Source: Palsa-883 sp963847615
GTDB taxonomy: Bacteria > Pseudomonadota > Alphaproteobacteria > Acetobacterales > Acetobacteraceae
Assembly: GCA_963847615.1 (NCBI GenBank)
Contig: CAWKAN010000020.1
Coordinates: 1-64,000, forward strand
Length of the DNA stretch: 64,000 bases
Direction of reading: 5' to 3'
Shown: positions 9,643-19,668 of the stretch, one piece after another
How the letters are laid out: every line of letters begins with the position of its first letter
Position numbering within the stretch: position 1 is the stretch's first letter
Notes under the pieces: model-generated
Seen by the model: only the letters and a program-made list of their open reading frames with translations
Database searches by the model: none
What the model was told of the DNA's origin: nothing
Program-made: the position numbers and the translations under genes

Positions 9643-10464
9643 ATGTTGGACGGTACCATCGAGCCAGGCGGCGGCACAACGTCTCCCGAACCGGGGACCG
9701 CCGAAGCCAATGGAAAACGCAAGCGGGTCGGCCGTTCGGACGCGCCGTTTCCCTACGTCCATCTCGAGGAGGCAATCACAGTCCCGCGCGCTCTTTTCGA
9801 GAATGGCGCGCGGTCGTTGTCCCGCGAGCAGTTGGCGGGTGCCCTTGGGGTATCGCCCGGGTCCGGCTCCTACTCGCTCAAGCTTGGAGCAAGCCGTCTA
9901 TTCGGTCTCACCGAGTTAATCGAAGGCCGCTACCAGCTTACGCGCATCGGTGAACTTGTGTGCTCCACTGACGCGTGTGAGATGCAAACCGGCCGGCGGG
10001 ATGCGTTTCTTGCGGTCGAGCTTTATCGTCGCGTATTCACCGATTATCGGGGTAAGCTCCTGCCACCCAACCCTAAGGCCATGGAGCAAGCCTTGATTTC
10101 CTACGGCGTCGCGGAAAAGCAGGCCGACAAGTGCCGCCAAACGCTGACGCGCTCGGCGCAGTTCGCCGGATTCTTTGCGAGCGGCAGAGATCGGCTGATC
10201 GAGCCGATCATCGCCGGCGCATCCGCGGCCGAAGCTAAGGCTCCCGTAGAAGAACGTGCCAAACCAGAGACAAAAAAGCGAGCGAACGAGGATCACTGGC
10301 TGGCAGTTCTAAATGAACCCCTGATCATGGGGATGCTTGTGCGCATGCCAGACCCAGGTAAAGACTGGGGCCAGGACAAGCGCGCGCAATGGCTCACCCT
10401 CTTCTCGAACGTTCTGGAAATGGTCTACCCGGTGACCACTGAGCTGCCGGACGGGCAGGAGTAA
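9643..10464 (+). CDS. IS passenger protein of unknown function with winged-helix-like region
   Basis: The product is 273 aa with a good AGGAG ribosome site before ATG 9643. I do not recognise the family. The N-terminal 35 residues are basic and disordered in character. Residues about 45-110 look like a winged helix: a helix-turn pattern (SREQLAGALGVSPGSGSY) then the wing-like LTELIEGRYQLTRIG. A Lys/Glu-rich linker near residue 190 precedes a short C-terminal domain. It lies inside the IS1595-type element, tail to tail with the transposase, so it moves with it. IS1595-family elements are known to carry passengers. Regulation or host interaction is possible but unproven. Confidence 0.7.
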   Translation: MLDGTIEPGGGTTSPEPGTAEANGKRKRVGRSDAPFPYVHLEEAITVPRALFENGARSLSREQLAGALGVSPGSGSYSLKLGASRLFGLTELIEGRYQLTRIGELVCSTDACEMQTGRRDAFLAVELYRRVFTDYRGKLLPPNPKAMEQALISYGVAEKQADKCRQTLTRSAQFAGFFASGRDRLIEPIIAGASAAEAKAPVEERAKPETKKRANEDHWLAVLNEPLIMGMLVRMPDPGKDWGQDKRAQWLTLFSNVLEMVYPVTTELPDGQE

Positions 10465-10489
10465 ACGCCCGTCCGGCATCTTTCTTTTT
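10446..10489 (+). terminator. Intrinsic terminator of the passenger gene
   Basis: A perfect 11-bp stem (GCCGGACGGGC / GCCCGTCCGGC) with a loop of about 10 nt is followed by a T-rich tract ending TTTCTTTTTC. It overlaps the last codons and stop of the passenger gene and separates it from the convergent transposase. Confidence 0.85.
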
Positions 10490-11387
10490 CTAGGCCAGCG
10501 CGACCGCGGCGCCGAAGATATCTTCGTTCTTCCGGTTGTTGTAACGCCACTCGAACTCCGCAACGTAGAGCGGCAGATATTTGGCCGAGACATGGTGGAA
10601 GCTGCCCATGATGCCGCGCTTCAGCAGCGACCAGAAGCTGTCGATGGTTCCCGTGTGGACGAGGCCGCGCACGTACTCGCCCTTGGCGTGCTTGACGAAC
10701 TCATGGGGAAAATCGCGCGCCAAGTCGATATAGCCACTGTGCTCATCGGTGGCGATCAAGCTGACCTTCTCGGACACTGCGGCGCGGACGAAATGGCCCA
10801 TCGTGCGAAGGTTGGCCTCCCGGAGCACGCGGGCAACGAACCGGTCCCTGCCGCTCAACAGCGCCGATCACGATCTCCTTGCCGACGCCGCCGGTGCCCG
10901 GCGTGCGCTTGTCCCAATGCCGGTTCTTGTTCTTGCCGCCGATGTAGGTTTCGTCAACCTCAACGATACCCATCAACTTGCGGAACTCGGGATCGACGAA
11001 ACCGGTGCGGATGCGCATGCACATGTAATGAGCCGTCTTGTAGCTGCCAAAGCCGAGCACCCGCTGAACTTCTAGAGCGGCGACACCCTTCTTCGCGGTC
11101 AACATCATGTGAATGACGCGGAACCAATCGCGCAGGCCGATTTTCGTGTTCTCAAACATGGTGCCCACTAACACGGAGAAGCGATAGCCTTGCTCGGAGC
11201 ATCCCCGGCAAAGCCAATGGAACGGCCGGGCATGCAGAGCGTACAGATTGGCATTCCCACAACGTGGGCAGCGGACGCCATCAGGCCACCGCCGAGCGGC
11301 CAAATACGCCTTGCATGCATCGTCTGTTGGGAACAGCACCTCAAACTGACCGACGGTCATCTGGCGGGTGAATTGGGGCTTGCTCAT
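10490..11387 (-). CDS. IS1595-family transposase, frameshifted
   Basis: The N-terminal part (from ATG 11387) has the family zinc ribbon (CPRCGN and CRGCS), the linker RDWFRVIHMML, and the first catalytic Asp region VEVDETYIGGK. The frame breaks near 10852 after VIGAVERQ. The next frame continues GRDRFVARVLREA, ATDEHSGY (second Asp) and FEWRYNNRKNEDIF to the stop at 10490. One base restores about 298 aa. IS1595 transposases are normally single-frame, so this is either an error or an inactivating indel rather than a known programmed shift. Confidence 0.85.
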
Positions 11388-11457
11388 GGGGCCTATCCCT
11401 TGTCTGAAAGGAAATATAGGCTATTTGTCCGTGAGTGTCAACTGTGGGATAATCGCC

Positions 11458-11670
11458 CTCGCGAGGGGCGGCACTGACACCCCGCCCCCGCGCCCCCTTC
11501 CCCTCCCCACACTCCCAGTCATGGAGTCCAGAGGCCGCTGCCTCTGGTGGGGGTCCAGGGGGCAAAGCCCCCTGGCGGGGTTCGGGGCGGAGCCCCGACC
11601 TTGCTTCGCCTCACCCGCCTGCCCTGGGCGGCCGAAGGGGCGCCCTTGGGGCCAGCCCGCGCCCGGGATC
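11458..11670. repeat. Right arm of the large interrupted inverted repeat
   Basis: The reverse complement of this arm follows 8839-9050: identical inner 30 bp, then the GGGGAGGGGAAGGGGG block, then GC-rich hairpin units and the GATCCCGG outer end. Together the arms would close into a palindrome of about 420 bp if the insertion sequence were removed. Confidence 0.8.
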
Positions 11671-11681
11671 CACGCCTGGCG

Positions 11682-12089
11682 TCAGTGTCCCGGCGCCAGT
11701 TCTGCCAGCTCGATCAGCACGTTGCCGGTCGATGCCGGATCGAGAAACGCGATGCGCGCCCCGCCATGGCCGATGCGCGGCGTCTCGTCGCGCAGCTTCA
11801 CGCCCTTGGCCTTCAGTTCCGCCAACGCACCGTCGATATCCTCCACCTCGAAGCAGATGTGGAACAACCCGGTGCCCTTCTGCTTGATCCAGGTGGTGAC
11901 GCCCGACTCTGGTCCCTGGCCCTCCAGCAGTTCCAGGTAGGTCTCGCCCACCGGCAGCATCGCCAGCCGCGTCTGGCCGATCTGCTCCTGGTCCTCGACC
12001 TCGAGTCCGAAGGTGTTCTGCAACAGATCCATCGCCTGTTTCAGCGAATCCACCGCGATCGCGATGTGCTCCACGCGTTTGATCTTCAT
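11682..12089 (-). CDS. VOC-family protein, methylmalonyl-CoA-epimerase-like
   Basis: The product is 135 aa, one vicinal-oxygen-chelate module pair. Likely metal ligands are seen in RVEHIAIAVDSL, LFHICFEVEDID and NVLIELAE (His, His, Glu), the arrangement of methylmalonyl-CoA epimerases. The length is normal for the family. The start at 12089 opens MKIKRVEHIA. It lies 11 bp downstream of the SDR gene on the same strand and probably shares its operon. The substrate is inferred only from family resemblance. Confidence 0.8.
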   Translation of the reverse strand: MKIKRVEHIAIAVDSLKQAMDLLQNTFGLEVEDQEQIGQTRLAMLPVGETYLELLEGQGPESGVTTWIKQKGTGLFHICFEVEDIDGALAELKAKGVKLRDETPRIGHGGARIAFLDPASTGNVLIELAELAPGH

Positions 12090-12100
12090 CTCCGCCCCCT

Positions 12101-12847
12101 TCAGGAAATCGTCACGCCGCTGTCCACCGGATAAACCTGTCCGGTCACCATGCGCGCCGCGTCGGACGCCAGGAACAGCGCCATGTCGGCGATGTCCGTC
12201 GGCTCGATCAGCCCCAGCAGATGCGCATTCGCCAGCTTGTCGAGCGCGGCATTGCCCGCCACCAGCCGGCGCACCCGATCGGTCATTGTCGCCGAGGGCG
12301 CGATCGCGTTCACCCGCACCTTCTGCGCCGCGAACTCCACCGCCAGCGATCGCGTGATCGCCGCCACGCCGCCCTTCGCCGCGGTGTAGCAATCGCGTCC
12401 CGCGATCCCCATCAGCGCCACATTGGAGGACATGTTGATCACCGCGCCGCCGCCCGATGCGATGATCGCCGGAATCCCGAACCGGCAGCCCAGGAAGGTG
12501 CCGAACAGATCGAGCTTGATGACACGCCAGAACTCGGCGATCGGCGCATCCACCGCCGTGCCGTCCTCCGGCGTCGAGCCGCCGGCATTGTTGTGCAGCA
12601 CATGCAGCGCGCCGAACTGCGCCACGCTCGCCTGCACCGCCGCCTGCACGCTTGCCTCGTCGGTCACATCGGTGCGGATGGCGATCGCGCCGTTGCCCGC
12701 CAGATGCGCGGTTTCCTCGCCGGCGGTCGCATTGATCTCCGCCACCACAACCTTCGCGCCCTCGCGCGCGAACAGCAGCGCCGTCGCGCGGCCAATCCCC
12801 GTGCCTGCGCCGGTGATAAGGGCCACCTTGCCCGCCAGCCTTGCCAT
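12101..12847 (-). CDS. Short-chain dehydrogenase/reductase
   Basis: The product is 248 aa, a classical SDR. It has the NAD(P) loop TGAGTGIG (near residue 13), NNAG, the catalytic Ser in INMSSNV, and YTAAK with catalytic Tyr and Lys. The strand-2 end VVAEIN suggests NAD preference. The start at 12847 follows GGGAGG; an upstream in-frame ATG (12868) would add seven residues across the ribosome site. Substrate unknown. Its position downstream of dhaKL suggests metabolism of a small ketose or polyol, by inference. Confidence 0.85.
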   Translation of the reverse strand: MARLAGKVALITGAGTGIGRATALLFAREGAKVVVAEINATAGEETAHLAGNGAIAIRTDVTDEASVQAAVQASVAQFGALHVLHNNAGGSTPEDGTAVDAPIAEFWRVIKLDLFGTFLGCRFGIPAIIASGGGAVINMSSNVALMGIAGRDCYTAAKGGVAAITRSLAVEFAAQKVRVNAIAPSATMTDRVRRLVAGNAALDKLANAHLLGLIEPTDIADMALFLASDAARMVTGQVYPVDSGVTIS

Positions 12848-12863
12848 GCTTCCTCCCTCGCTT

Positions 12864-12934
12864 GTCATTGCGAGGCAGGCAGCGACGAAGCCATCCCCAG
12901 GACCTCGCTTCGTCGCTGCCTGCCTCGCAATGAC
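12864..12934. repeat. Palindromic intergenic repeat
   Basis: Arms of 27 bp (12864-12890 and 12908-12934) begin GTCATTGCGAGGCAGGCAGC and are exact reverse complements, with a 17-bp loop. It lies between the SDR gene and dhaL (gap 12848-13014) and could form a strong hairpin in the operon transcript. This is a typical dispersed intergenic repeat. Confidence 0.85.
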
Positions 12935-13014
12935 CGGACCCGATGCATCCCCCTCTGCCGACGAAGCACAAGCGCGATCGCGTCGCTCCCGCCGGCCGCG
13001 GCGTCAGCCCCGCG

Positions 13015-13617
13015 CTACACCGCCAGCCCGCGCAGCATCTCGCGAAATGCCAGCATGCCCGGATCGTCCAGCCCCACCGACCGTTCCGCGAAAATGCGTG
13101 CCCGGCCCACCTTGGCCGGCTGGCCGCGCATCTGCGCCATCGTCGCGTCCACCGCTTCGGTTGCCGCCGCCAGCATGGCGGGTGCCGGCACGCCGTCCAC
13201 CGCGCGCGCCGCGGCGTCCAGCACGTCGAGCACGGTCTTGTCGCCGAGCGAGGCCTTGCCGCGTGCCATCATCGCCGCCAACGCGTCACGCAGCAGGGCG
13301 GGCAGCTCCGACCAGGGCACCTCGGTGCGGCCGCGCGTCGCCTTCGCCGCCGCCATCAGCCCGGTCGCCAGCAAGGTGCCGTAGCTCGACCCCGAGACCC
13401 GCGTCATCGCCTGGGCACACGCCAGCAGCGCCATGCCGACATCGTCGGGCAGCGTCGGCAGCACCCGCGTCAGCTCGCGCCCGCCGCGCTGCATGGTCAC
13501 GCCGAGGTCGCCGTCGCCCAACTGGCCATCCAACGCATTCAGCGCCTCGGCCACCGTTTCCAGGTGCGCCGCGATGCGCCGCAGGCCATCGGCCAGAACC
13601 GCAGTGGTCAGCGCCAT
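13015..13617 (-). CDS. dhaL: Dihydroxyacetone kinase ADP-binding subunit
   Basis: The product is 200 aa. The Mg-ADP-binding acidic loop LGDGDLGVTM (Asp residues near 30, 35 and 37) and the SGSSYGTLL segment are characteristic of DhaL. DhaL phosphorylates the dihydroxyacetone held on DhaK. No DhaM (PTS phosphodonor) is encoded nearby, so the phosphate donor is unresolved. It starts 4 bp after the dhaK stop, a tight operon. Confidence 0.9.
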   Translation of the reverse strand: MALTTAVLADGLRRIAAHLETVAEALNALDGQLGDGDLGVTMQRGGRELTRVLPTLPDDVGMALLACAQAMTRVSGSSYGTLLATGLMAAAKATRGRTEVPWSELPALLRDALAAMMARGKASLGDKTVLDVLDAAARAVDGVPAPAMLAAATEAVDATMAQMRGQPAKVGRARIFAERSVGLDDPGMLAFREMLRGLAV

Positions 13618-13621
13618 CGCG

Positions 13622-14620
13622 TCACACCTTCCAGAACGCGCACTCGGCCGGCGCGTGCAACAGCCGCTCCAACTCGTCATCCAGCTTGCACAGCGTGAAC
13701 GACACGCCGGCCATCTCCATCGAGGTGGCGTAGCGCCCGACCAGCGGCATGACGATGGTCGCGCCGATGTCGCGGAACCGGGCCGCCACCTGGCGATACA
13801 GGATGTAGAGTTCCTCCGGCGGGGTCGCGCCGAGGCTGTTCACCAGCACCGACACGCGATCGCCGCGTGCCACCGGCAGGTCGGCCAGCAGCAGGTCGAG
13901 CATCTCCGCCGCGATCGCGTCCGCCGGGCGCAGCTTGCCGCGCCACACTCCGGGCTCGCCGTGGATGCCCATGCCCATCTCCATCTCGTCCTCGGCGATG
14001 CTGAAGGTGGGCCGGCCCGCCTGCGGCACGGTGCACGGCGTCAGCGCCGCGCCGACCGACCGGCAGGCGTCCGCGGCCTTTTGCGCGATGCGGGTGACCG
14101 CGGCGAGATCGGCCCGCGCCTCGGCGGCGGCGCCGGCGATCTTGAAGGCATAGACCATGCCGGCGACGCCGCGCCGCTTGTTCGCCTCGGCCGGCGGCGC
14201 GCTGGCCACGTCATCGGCCAGCAGCACGGTGGTGCTGGGCACCCCCTCCATGTCCAGCATGTCGCCGGCCATGTCGAAGTTCATGCAGTCGCCGCCGTAG
14301 TTGCCATACAGCCGCAGCACGCCGGCCCCGCCATTCGCCGCGCGCATCGCCTCCGCCATCTGGTCCACCGACGGCGAGGCGAACACCTCGCCGATCGCGC
14401 AGGCATCCAGCAGCCCGGTGCCGACATAGCCGGTGAAGATCGGCAGGTGGCCGGAGCCGCCGCCGGAGACGATGCCGACCTTGCCGGCGATCGGCGCGCC
14501 CGGCCGCTTGATCACCCGTCCGTCGCTGCCGGCGCGCGCGTAGTACTCGGGATGCGCCAGCACCAGGCCTTCCAGCATCTCGGCGACATAGGCGTGCGGA
14601 TCGTTGAGGATTTTCTTCAT
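13622..14620 (-). CDS. dhaK: Dihydroxyacetone kinase substrate-binding subunit
   Basis: The product is 332 aa, the usual DhaK length. GGGSGHLP (residues 53-60) and the substrate-binding histidine in GIHGEPG (His220) are present; in characterised DhaK the His forms a hemiaminal with dihydroxyacetone. The start at 14620 has a strong GGGAGG ribosome site. First gene of the dhaK-dhaL unit; the SDR and VOC genes follow on the same strand beyond an intergenic hairpin. Related subunits also act on other short ketoses, so glycerone is the default assignment, not proven. Confidence 0.9.
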   Translation of the reverse strand: MKKILNDPHAYVAEMLEGLVLAHPEYYARAGSDGRVIKRPGAPIAGKVGIVSGGGSGHLPIFTGYVGTGLLDACAIGEVFASPSVDQMAEAMRAANGGAGVLRLYGNYGGDCMNFDMAGDMLDMEGVPSTTVLLADDVASAPPAEANKRRGVAGMVYAFKIAGAAAEARADLAAVTRIAQKAADACRSVGAALTPCTVPQAGRPTFSIAEDEMEMGMGIHGEPGVWRGKLRPADAIAAEMLDLLLADLPVARGDRVSVLVNSLGATPPEELYILYRQVAARFRDIGATIVMPLVGRYATSMEMAGVSFTLCKLDDELERLLHAPAECAFWKV

Positions 14621-14843
14621 TGCTTCCTCCCGGTCGGTCCTGTGCAGGCGCAGCGATCAGCCGACCGATAACGCGGAAGCACGGCCGCGGCAATCGGACG
14701 CCGGGCGACATCGGGCGGAGGACGCGCCCACCGCACCCTCCGTCATGGCCGGCCCGGTGCCGGCCATCCGCGCAGCGCCGTCGCAGCGCGGACAGTCGCC
14801 ACCGGGCCGGCCAGGACGCGTTGCCCGATGCCGGCCTGCGCCG

Positions 14844-16024
14844 CTACCGGCTCAACTCCCGCGTCATCGCATCGATCCCGCCCACCGTCAGCGGATACAT
14901 CCGTCCCTCCATCAGCGTGCGGACCATGGTCGTCGACCGCACATGGCCCCAGCCCCGTTGCGGCGTCGGATTGAGCCACGCCGAGCGCCGGTACTGCGCC
15001 GCCAGCCGCTCGATCCACACCCGGCCCGATTCCTCGTTCCAGTGCTCGACGCTGCCGCCCGCCATCTCGATCTCGTACGGGCTCATCGCCGCGTCGCCGA
15101 CGAAGATCAGCTTGTAGTCCGGCCCGTAGGTCCGCAGCACCTGCCAGGTCGGAGATCTGCTCGTCGTGCCGCCGCCGATTGTGCTTCCACACAACCTCAT
15201 ACGGGCAGTTGTGGAAGTAGAAATACTCCAGATGCTTGAACTCGCTGCGCGCCGCCGAGAACAGCTCGGCCGAGATCCGCACATGCTCGTCCATCGACCC
15301 GCCGACATCCAGGAACAGCAGCACCTTCACCGTGTTGTGCCGCTCCGGCACCAATTTCAGATCGAGCGTGCCCGCATTGTTCGCCGTCGAGCGGATGGTG
15401 TCCGGCAGGTCGAGCTCCGTCGCCGCCCCCTGGCGTGCGAACCGCCGCAGCCGGCGCAGCGCCAGCTTGATGTTGCGGGTGCCGATCTCGATGTCGTCGT
15501 CCAGGTCGCGGAAATCGCGGCGGTCCCACACCTTCACCGCGCGGCGATGGCGCGAGCCGTCCTGGCCGATCCGCACGCCCTCCGGATTGTAGCCATAGGC
15601 CCCGAACGGCGAGGTCCCCGCGGTGCCGATCCATTTCGACCCGCCCTGGTGCCGCCCCTTCTGCTCGCGCAACAGCTCGCGCAACCGGTCCATCAGCGCA
15701 TCGAGCCCGCCCATCGCCTCGATCTGCTTCATTTCCTCCGACGACAGCAGCTTCTCCGCCATCTTGCGCAGCCACTCCTCGGGGATCTCCCGGCGCAGCT
15801 CGCCCTCTTGCGGCTCCAGCCCCTTGAAGCACTCGCCGAACACGCGATCGAACCGATCCAGATGGCGCTCGTCCTTCACCAGCGCCGCGCGGCTCAGGTA
15901 GTAGAAATCCTCCACGCTGTAGTCAGCGACATTCGCCTGCATCGCCGCCATCAGTGCCAGGTACTCGGTGATCGAGGCCGGCACGCCCGGCCTGGCGCAA
16001 CGCAAGAATGAAGTGCGCGAACAT
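14844..16024 (-). CDS. CoxE-like VWA-domain protein, two frameshifts
   Basis: The assembled protein is about 393 aa, of the VWA/CoxE type that partners MoxR ATPases. From ATG 16024 it reads MFAHFILALRQAG, shifts frame at a CCC/GGG run near 15987, continues VPASITEYLALMAAM, then the VWA MIDAS-like LLFLDVGGSMDEH, shifts again near 15150, and ends TWQVLRTYGPDYKLIF, GDAAMSPYEI and IDAMTRELSR. Ser in DVGGS occupies the MIDAS position, with Gly where DxSxS would have its first Ser, which is seen in this family. It follows the MoxR gene by about 13 bp, which supports a chaperone pair for cofactor or metal-centre assembly. Confidence 0.8.
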
Positions 16025-16036
16025 CGCCGGCCCCGC

Positions 16037-16885
<849 letters not shown>

Positions 16886-16940
16886 ATCTCGGTCCTCGCG
16901 ATGCAGTGTGGTGCCGGGCTGTATGGTGCCGATCGGGGCG

Positions 16941-18605
16941 TTACGCCGCCACCCCCTCCACCGGGGCAAGCGGCGGGCGACCACGGATCATATCCGCGGC
17001 TTTCTCCGCAATCATCATGGTCAACGCATAGGTGTTGGCGGACGGCATGTTGGGCATGATCGAGGCGTCCACCACGCGCAGCCCCTGCATCCCGTGCACC
17101 CGCAGTTCGTCATCCACCACCGCGGTCGGGTCGCTCGCCGGACCCATCCGCGCGGTGCCGATCAGGTGATACGCTGTCGAACCGTACTGCCGCGCGTAGC
17201 CCAGCAACTCGGCATCGCTCTGCACCTCCGGCCCGGGCAAATGATCGCCGTCGAAATAGCCCGCCAGTGCCGGCGCTTGCAGCAGGCGGCGCGCCAGTTT
17301 CATGCCGCCCAGCAGCACGCGCCGATCGATCGGATCGGCCAGGTAGTTCGGCTGGATGATCGGGTCCTGGAACGGGTCGGTCGAGCGCGCCCGCACATGC
17401 CCGACGCTCTCCGGGCGGTGCTGCCACACGCCGGCGGTCATCCCGGGGAAATTGTCCAGCAGCCCGACGAACCCCTGCTTGTAGCTGGCCGGGCTGAACA
17501 CGCCCTGCAGATCGGCGGCGTCCATCGACTCATCGGACTTCCAGAACCAGTGCACCAGCGACGGCGTCACCGCCAGGATCGACGGCTTGCCCAGCGCCCA
17601 ACGGGCGATCTGCCCGGCCAGGCCGAAGCCGCGCGACATCTCGTTGATCGTGCTGGCGCCCTTCACCCGCGCCACCATGCGGATGGAGTAGTGATCGCGG
17701 AAATTCTCCCCCACGCCGCGCAGCTCGTGCACCACGGGCACACCCAGCGCGCCCAGCAGCGCCGCTGGCCCCACCCCCGAAATCTGCAACAGCTTCGCGG
17801 TGTTGGCGGTACCCGAACACAGGATCACCTCGCGCCGCGCCCGCACCACGTGCGGCGTCACCCGGTCGCGGTCATCGACATAGCGCACGCCCACCGCGCG
17901 CTTGGCCTCGAACAGCACCGAAGCCGCGCGCGCATCGGTGCGGATGTCCAACGTCCCTCGCGCCCGCGCCGGAAGCAGAAACACCCGCGCCGCGGAGTGC
18001 CGCCAGCCGCGATGGATCGCCCGCTGGAAATACCCGACGCCTTCCTGCTTGTCGGAGTTGTAGTCGTTGTGCCGCGGCATCCCCATCGCCACCGCGCCGT
18101 CGATGAACGCGGCGCTGATCGGATCGAACCAGTCCATCGTGGTGACCGGCAAATTGCCCTCGCGGCCATGGAACCGGTCGTCGGCGACGCCGATCCGCCG
18201 CTCGGTGCGCTTGAAGTAGGGCAGCACGTCGGTGTAGCCCCAGCCGCGATTGCCGCGCTGCGCCCAATGGTCGAAATCCGCCTTCTGGCCGCGGTTGTAG
18301 ACCATGCCGTTGATCGAGCTCGACCCGCCCAGCGTGCGGCCCTGCGTGGTCGGGATGCGCCGCCCCGCCGTGCCCTCGCTCGGCTCGGTGGTGAACTGCC
18401 AGGTGTAGGTCGGGTTGAACAGCATCTTGATGAACCCGGCCGGCACGTGGATGTAGGGGTGCCGATCCGGCGGGCCGCACTCCAGCACGCAGACGGTGAC
18501 GCCCGGATCCTCGGTCAGGCGGCTGGCCAGCACGGACCCCGCGGCGCCCGCGCCGACGATCACGTAGTCGAAGCTGTCGCCGCCGCCGTTCGGTTGCACC
18601 GCCAT
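16941..18605 (-). CDS. GMC-family FAD-dependent oxidoreductase
   Basis: The product is 554 aa, full length. FAD-binding GAGAAGSVLASRL lies near the N-terminus; signature 1 is TLGGSSSINGMVYNRG; the C-terminal active-site region includes YHLIGTARMG and VDASIMPNMPSANTYALTMMIAEKAADMI. It resembles choline dehydrogenases and alcohol dehydrogenases of the GMC family, but choline-specific function cannot be claimed. Upstream of moxR on the same strand, separated by about 55 bp from the moxR start used here. Confidence 0.88.
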   Translation of the reverse strand: MAVQPNGGGDSFDYVIVGAGAAGSVLASRLTEDPGVTVCVLECGPPDRHPYIHVPAGFIKMLFNPTYTWQFTTEPSEGTAGRRIPTTQGRTLGGSSSINGMVYNRGQKADFDHWAQRGNRGWGYTDVLPYFKRTERRIGVADDRFHGREGNLPVTTMDWFDPISAAFIDGAVAMGMPRHNDYNSDKQEGVGYFQRAIHRGWRHSAARVFLLPARARGTLDIRTDARAASVLFEAKRAVGVRYVDDRDRVTPHVVRARREVILCSGTANTAKLLQISGVGPAALLGALGVPVVHELRGVGENFRDHYSIRMVARVKGASTINEMSRGFGLAGQIARWALGKPSILAVTPSLVHWFWKSDESMDAADLQGVFSPASYKQGFVGLLDNFPGMTAGVWQHRPESVGHVRARSTDPFQDPIIQPNYLADPIDRRVLLGGMKLARRLLQAPALAGYFDGDHLPGPEVQSDAELLGYARQYGSTAYHLIGTARMGPASDPTAVVDDELRVHGMQGLRVVDASIMPNMPSANTYALTMMIAEKAADMIRGRPPLAPVEGVAA

Positions 18606-18699
18606 GTGGTCTCCCCATCCCTGGTTTGCGCGAGGCGCCCCGACATCCTAAACTCCCCCAGGACGAGGTTCCAAGCAGCGGGCACGGGTTGAACGAGGC

Positions 18700-19122
18700 A
18701 TGGAATACATCTGCGACGCCCCCAACGGCCTGACCTGGTTTCGCCTGATGACCGAGGCCGAGGCGGAAAACGAGTCGGCGGCGATGCGCCACGCGGTGGA
18801 GAAGCATTTCCGCCGCGAGCGGGAGAAGGCGGCGGCGAGCTTTCGCCCGCTGACCACGGTGTTCATCGAGCAGGATATCGGCAAGGCGGCGCACATCACC
18901 CGCGTCATGCCGCTGTTCCTGACCTTGCGCGATGCGGACGGCAAACCGCTGGCCACCGCCATGCTGCCGCCGGGCGGGCGGGCGGATCGAACCGTCGCCT
19001 GCATTATCGTCGGACCGGCCAACGCCGATCCTTACGCAAAACACGCCGACGCCATTGCGGCGCTGGCGCGCCATTTCGATATCGCGCTCGATCGGGCCGA
19101 CTGCTATCCGTATCGGCGCTGA
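18700..19122 (+). CDS. Conserved-looking hypothetical protein
   Basis: The product is 140 aa and is not recognised. It is predicted soluble and alpha/beta in character: MEYICDAPNGLTWFRL, a charged helix (residues 18-50), then hydrophobic strands FLTLRDADGKPLATAMLPP and ACIIVGPANADPYAKH. Codon use matches its neighbours. It is divergent from the GMC gene and 21 bp upstream of the cupin gene, so the two probably form one transcription unit. Confidence 0.6.
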   Translation: MEYICDAPNGLTWFRLMTEAEAENESAAMRHAVEKHFRREREKAAASFRPLTTVFIEQDIGKAAHITRVMPLFLTLRDADGKPLATAMLPPGGRADRTVACIIVGPANADPYAKHADAIAALARHFDIALDRADCYPYRR

Positions 19123-19143
19123 TGCCACAGAAGGAGGGAGACC

Positions 19144-19668
19144 ATGGCCTACACGCTGGAACAATTCGCGGCCGATTGTCACGCCGCACTGCAAGCCGAT
19201 CCCGGCCCGGCCGGGCGGCAGAAGATCCGCGACCTGGTCAGCCAGGCGCTGAAGGACCCCGGCTTCGTCGCCACCAACATTCCGGAGGGCACGCCGGAGC
19301 GCAAGGTGCTGTACGAGGATCCGCAGTTCGGCTTCGCCATCCTGGCGCACGGCTACACCGGCGCGAAGGGCAGCAAGCCGCACGACCATGGTCCGTCCTG
19401 GGCGATCTATGGCCAGGCCGCGGGCGAGACGATCATGACCGACTGGGAGTGCCTGGCGCGACCGACCGAGACCACCCCCGGCAAGGCCAAGCGCGCGCGC
19501 GACTACACCATGCGCCTCGGCGACGCCTACTTGTATGAGGTTGGCGTGCTGCATTCGCCGGAGCGCAAAAGCGCCACGCGGCTGCTGCGCATCGAGGGCC
19601 TCAACATGGACCGCATCAAGCGGCTTCCGTACGAGGCGGTCGACGCGGTCACCGCCGCAGCGGAATGA
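19144..19668 (+). CDS. Cupin protein resembling cysteine dioxygenase
   Basis: The product is 174 aa. An N-terminal helical region is followed by a single cupin barrel. The metal site is seen in KPHDHGPSWAIYGQ (His-x-His plus the conserved Gly-Pro-Ser-Trp segment) and the third His in YEVGVLHSPE. This fits the cysteine-dioxygenase-like superfamily, but a specific thiol substrate cannot be read. The ATG at 19144 follows AGGAGGGAGACC. Its last codons and stop form the first unit of a 29-bp tandem repeat. Confidence 0.75.
   Translation: MAYTLEQFAADCHAALQADPGPAGRQKIRDLVSQALKDPGFVATNIPEGTPERKVLYEDPQFGFAILAHGYTGAKGSKPHDHGPSWAIYGQAAGETIMTDWECLARPTETTPGKAKRARDYTMRLGDAYLYEVGVLHSPERKSATRLLRIEGLNMDRIKRLPYEAVDAVTAAAE

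Larger units (their letters stand above)
9051..11457. mobile_element. IS1595-type insertion sequence with passenger gene
   Basis: The element is about 2.4 kb. Terminal inverted repeats read GGCGATTATgCCttAGTTGACAC on the left and GGCGATTATcCCacAGTTGACAC on the right. Both ends are flanked by the 8-bp CTCGCGAG (9043-9050 and 11458-11465), consistent with the 8-bp target duplication of IS1595-family elements. It encodes a two-domain transposase on the minus strand and an unrelated passenger gene on the plus strand. About 580 bp between the left end and the passenger gene holds no convincing gene. Confidence 0.8.

Noticed and set aside
10840..10870. Programmed translational frameshift in the IS1595-family transposase
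   Set aside because: No slippery sequence or family precedent; one-base breaks are common throughout this window, so an error or mutation is more likely.
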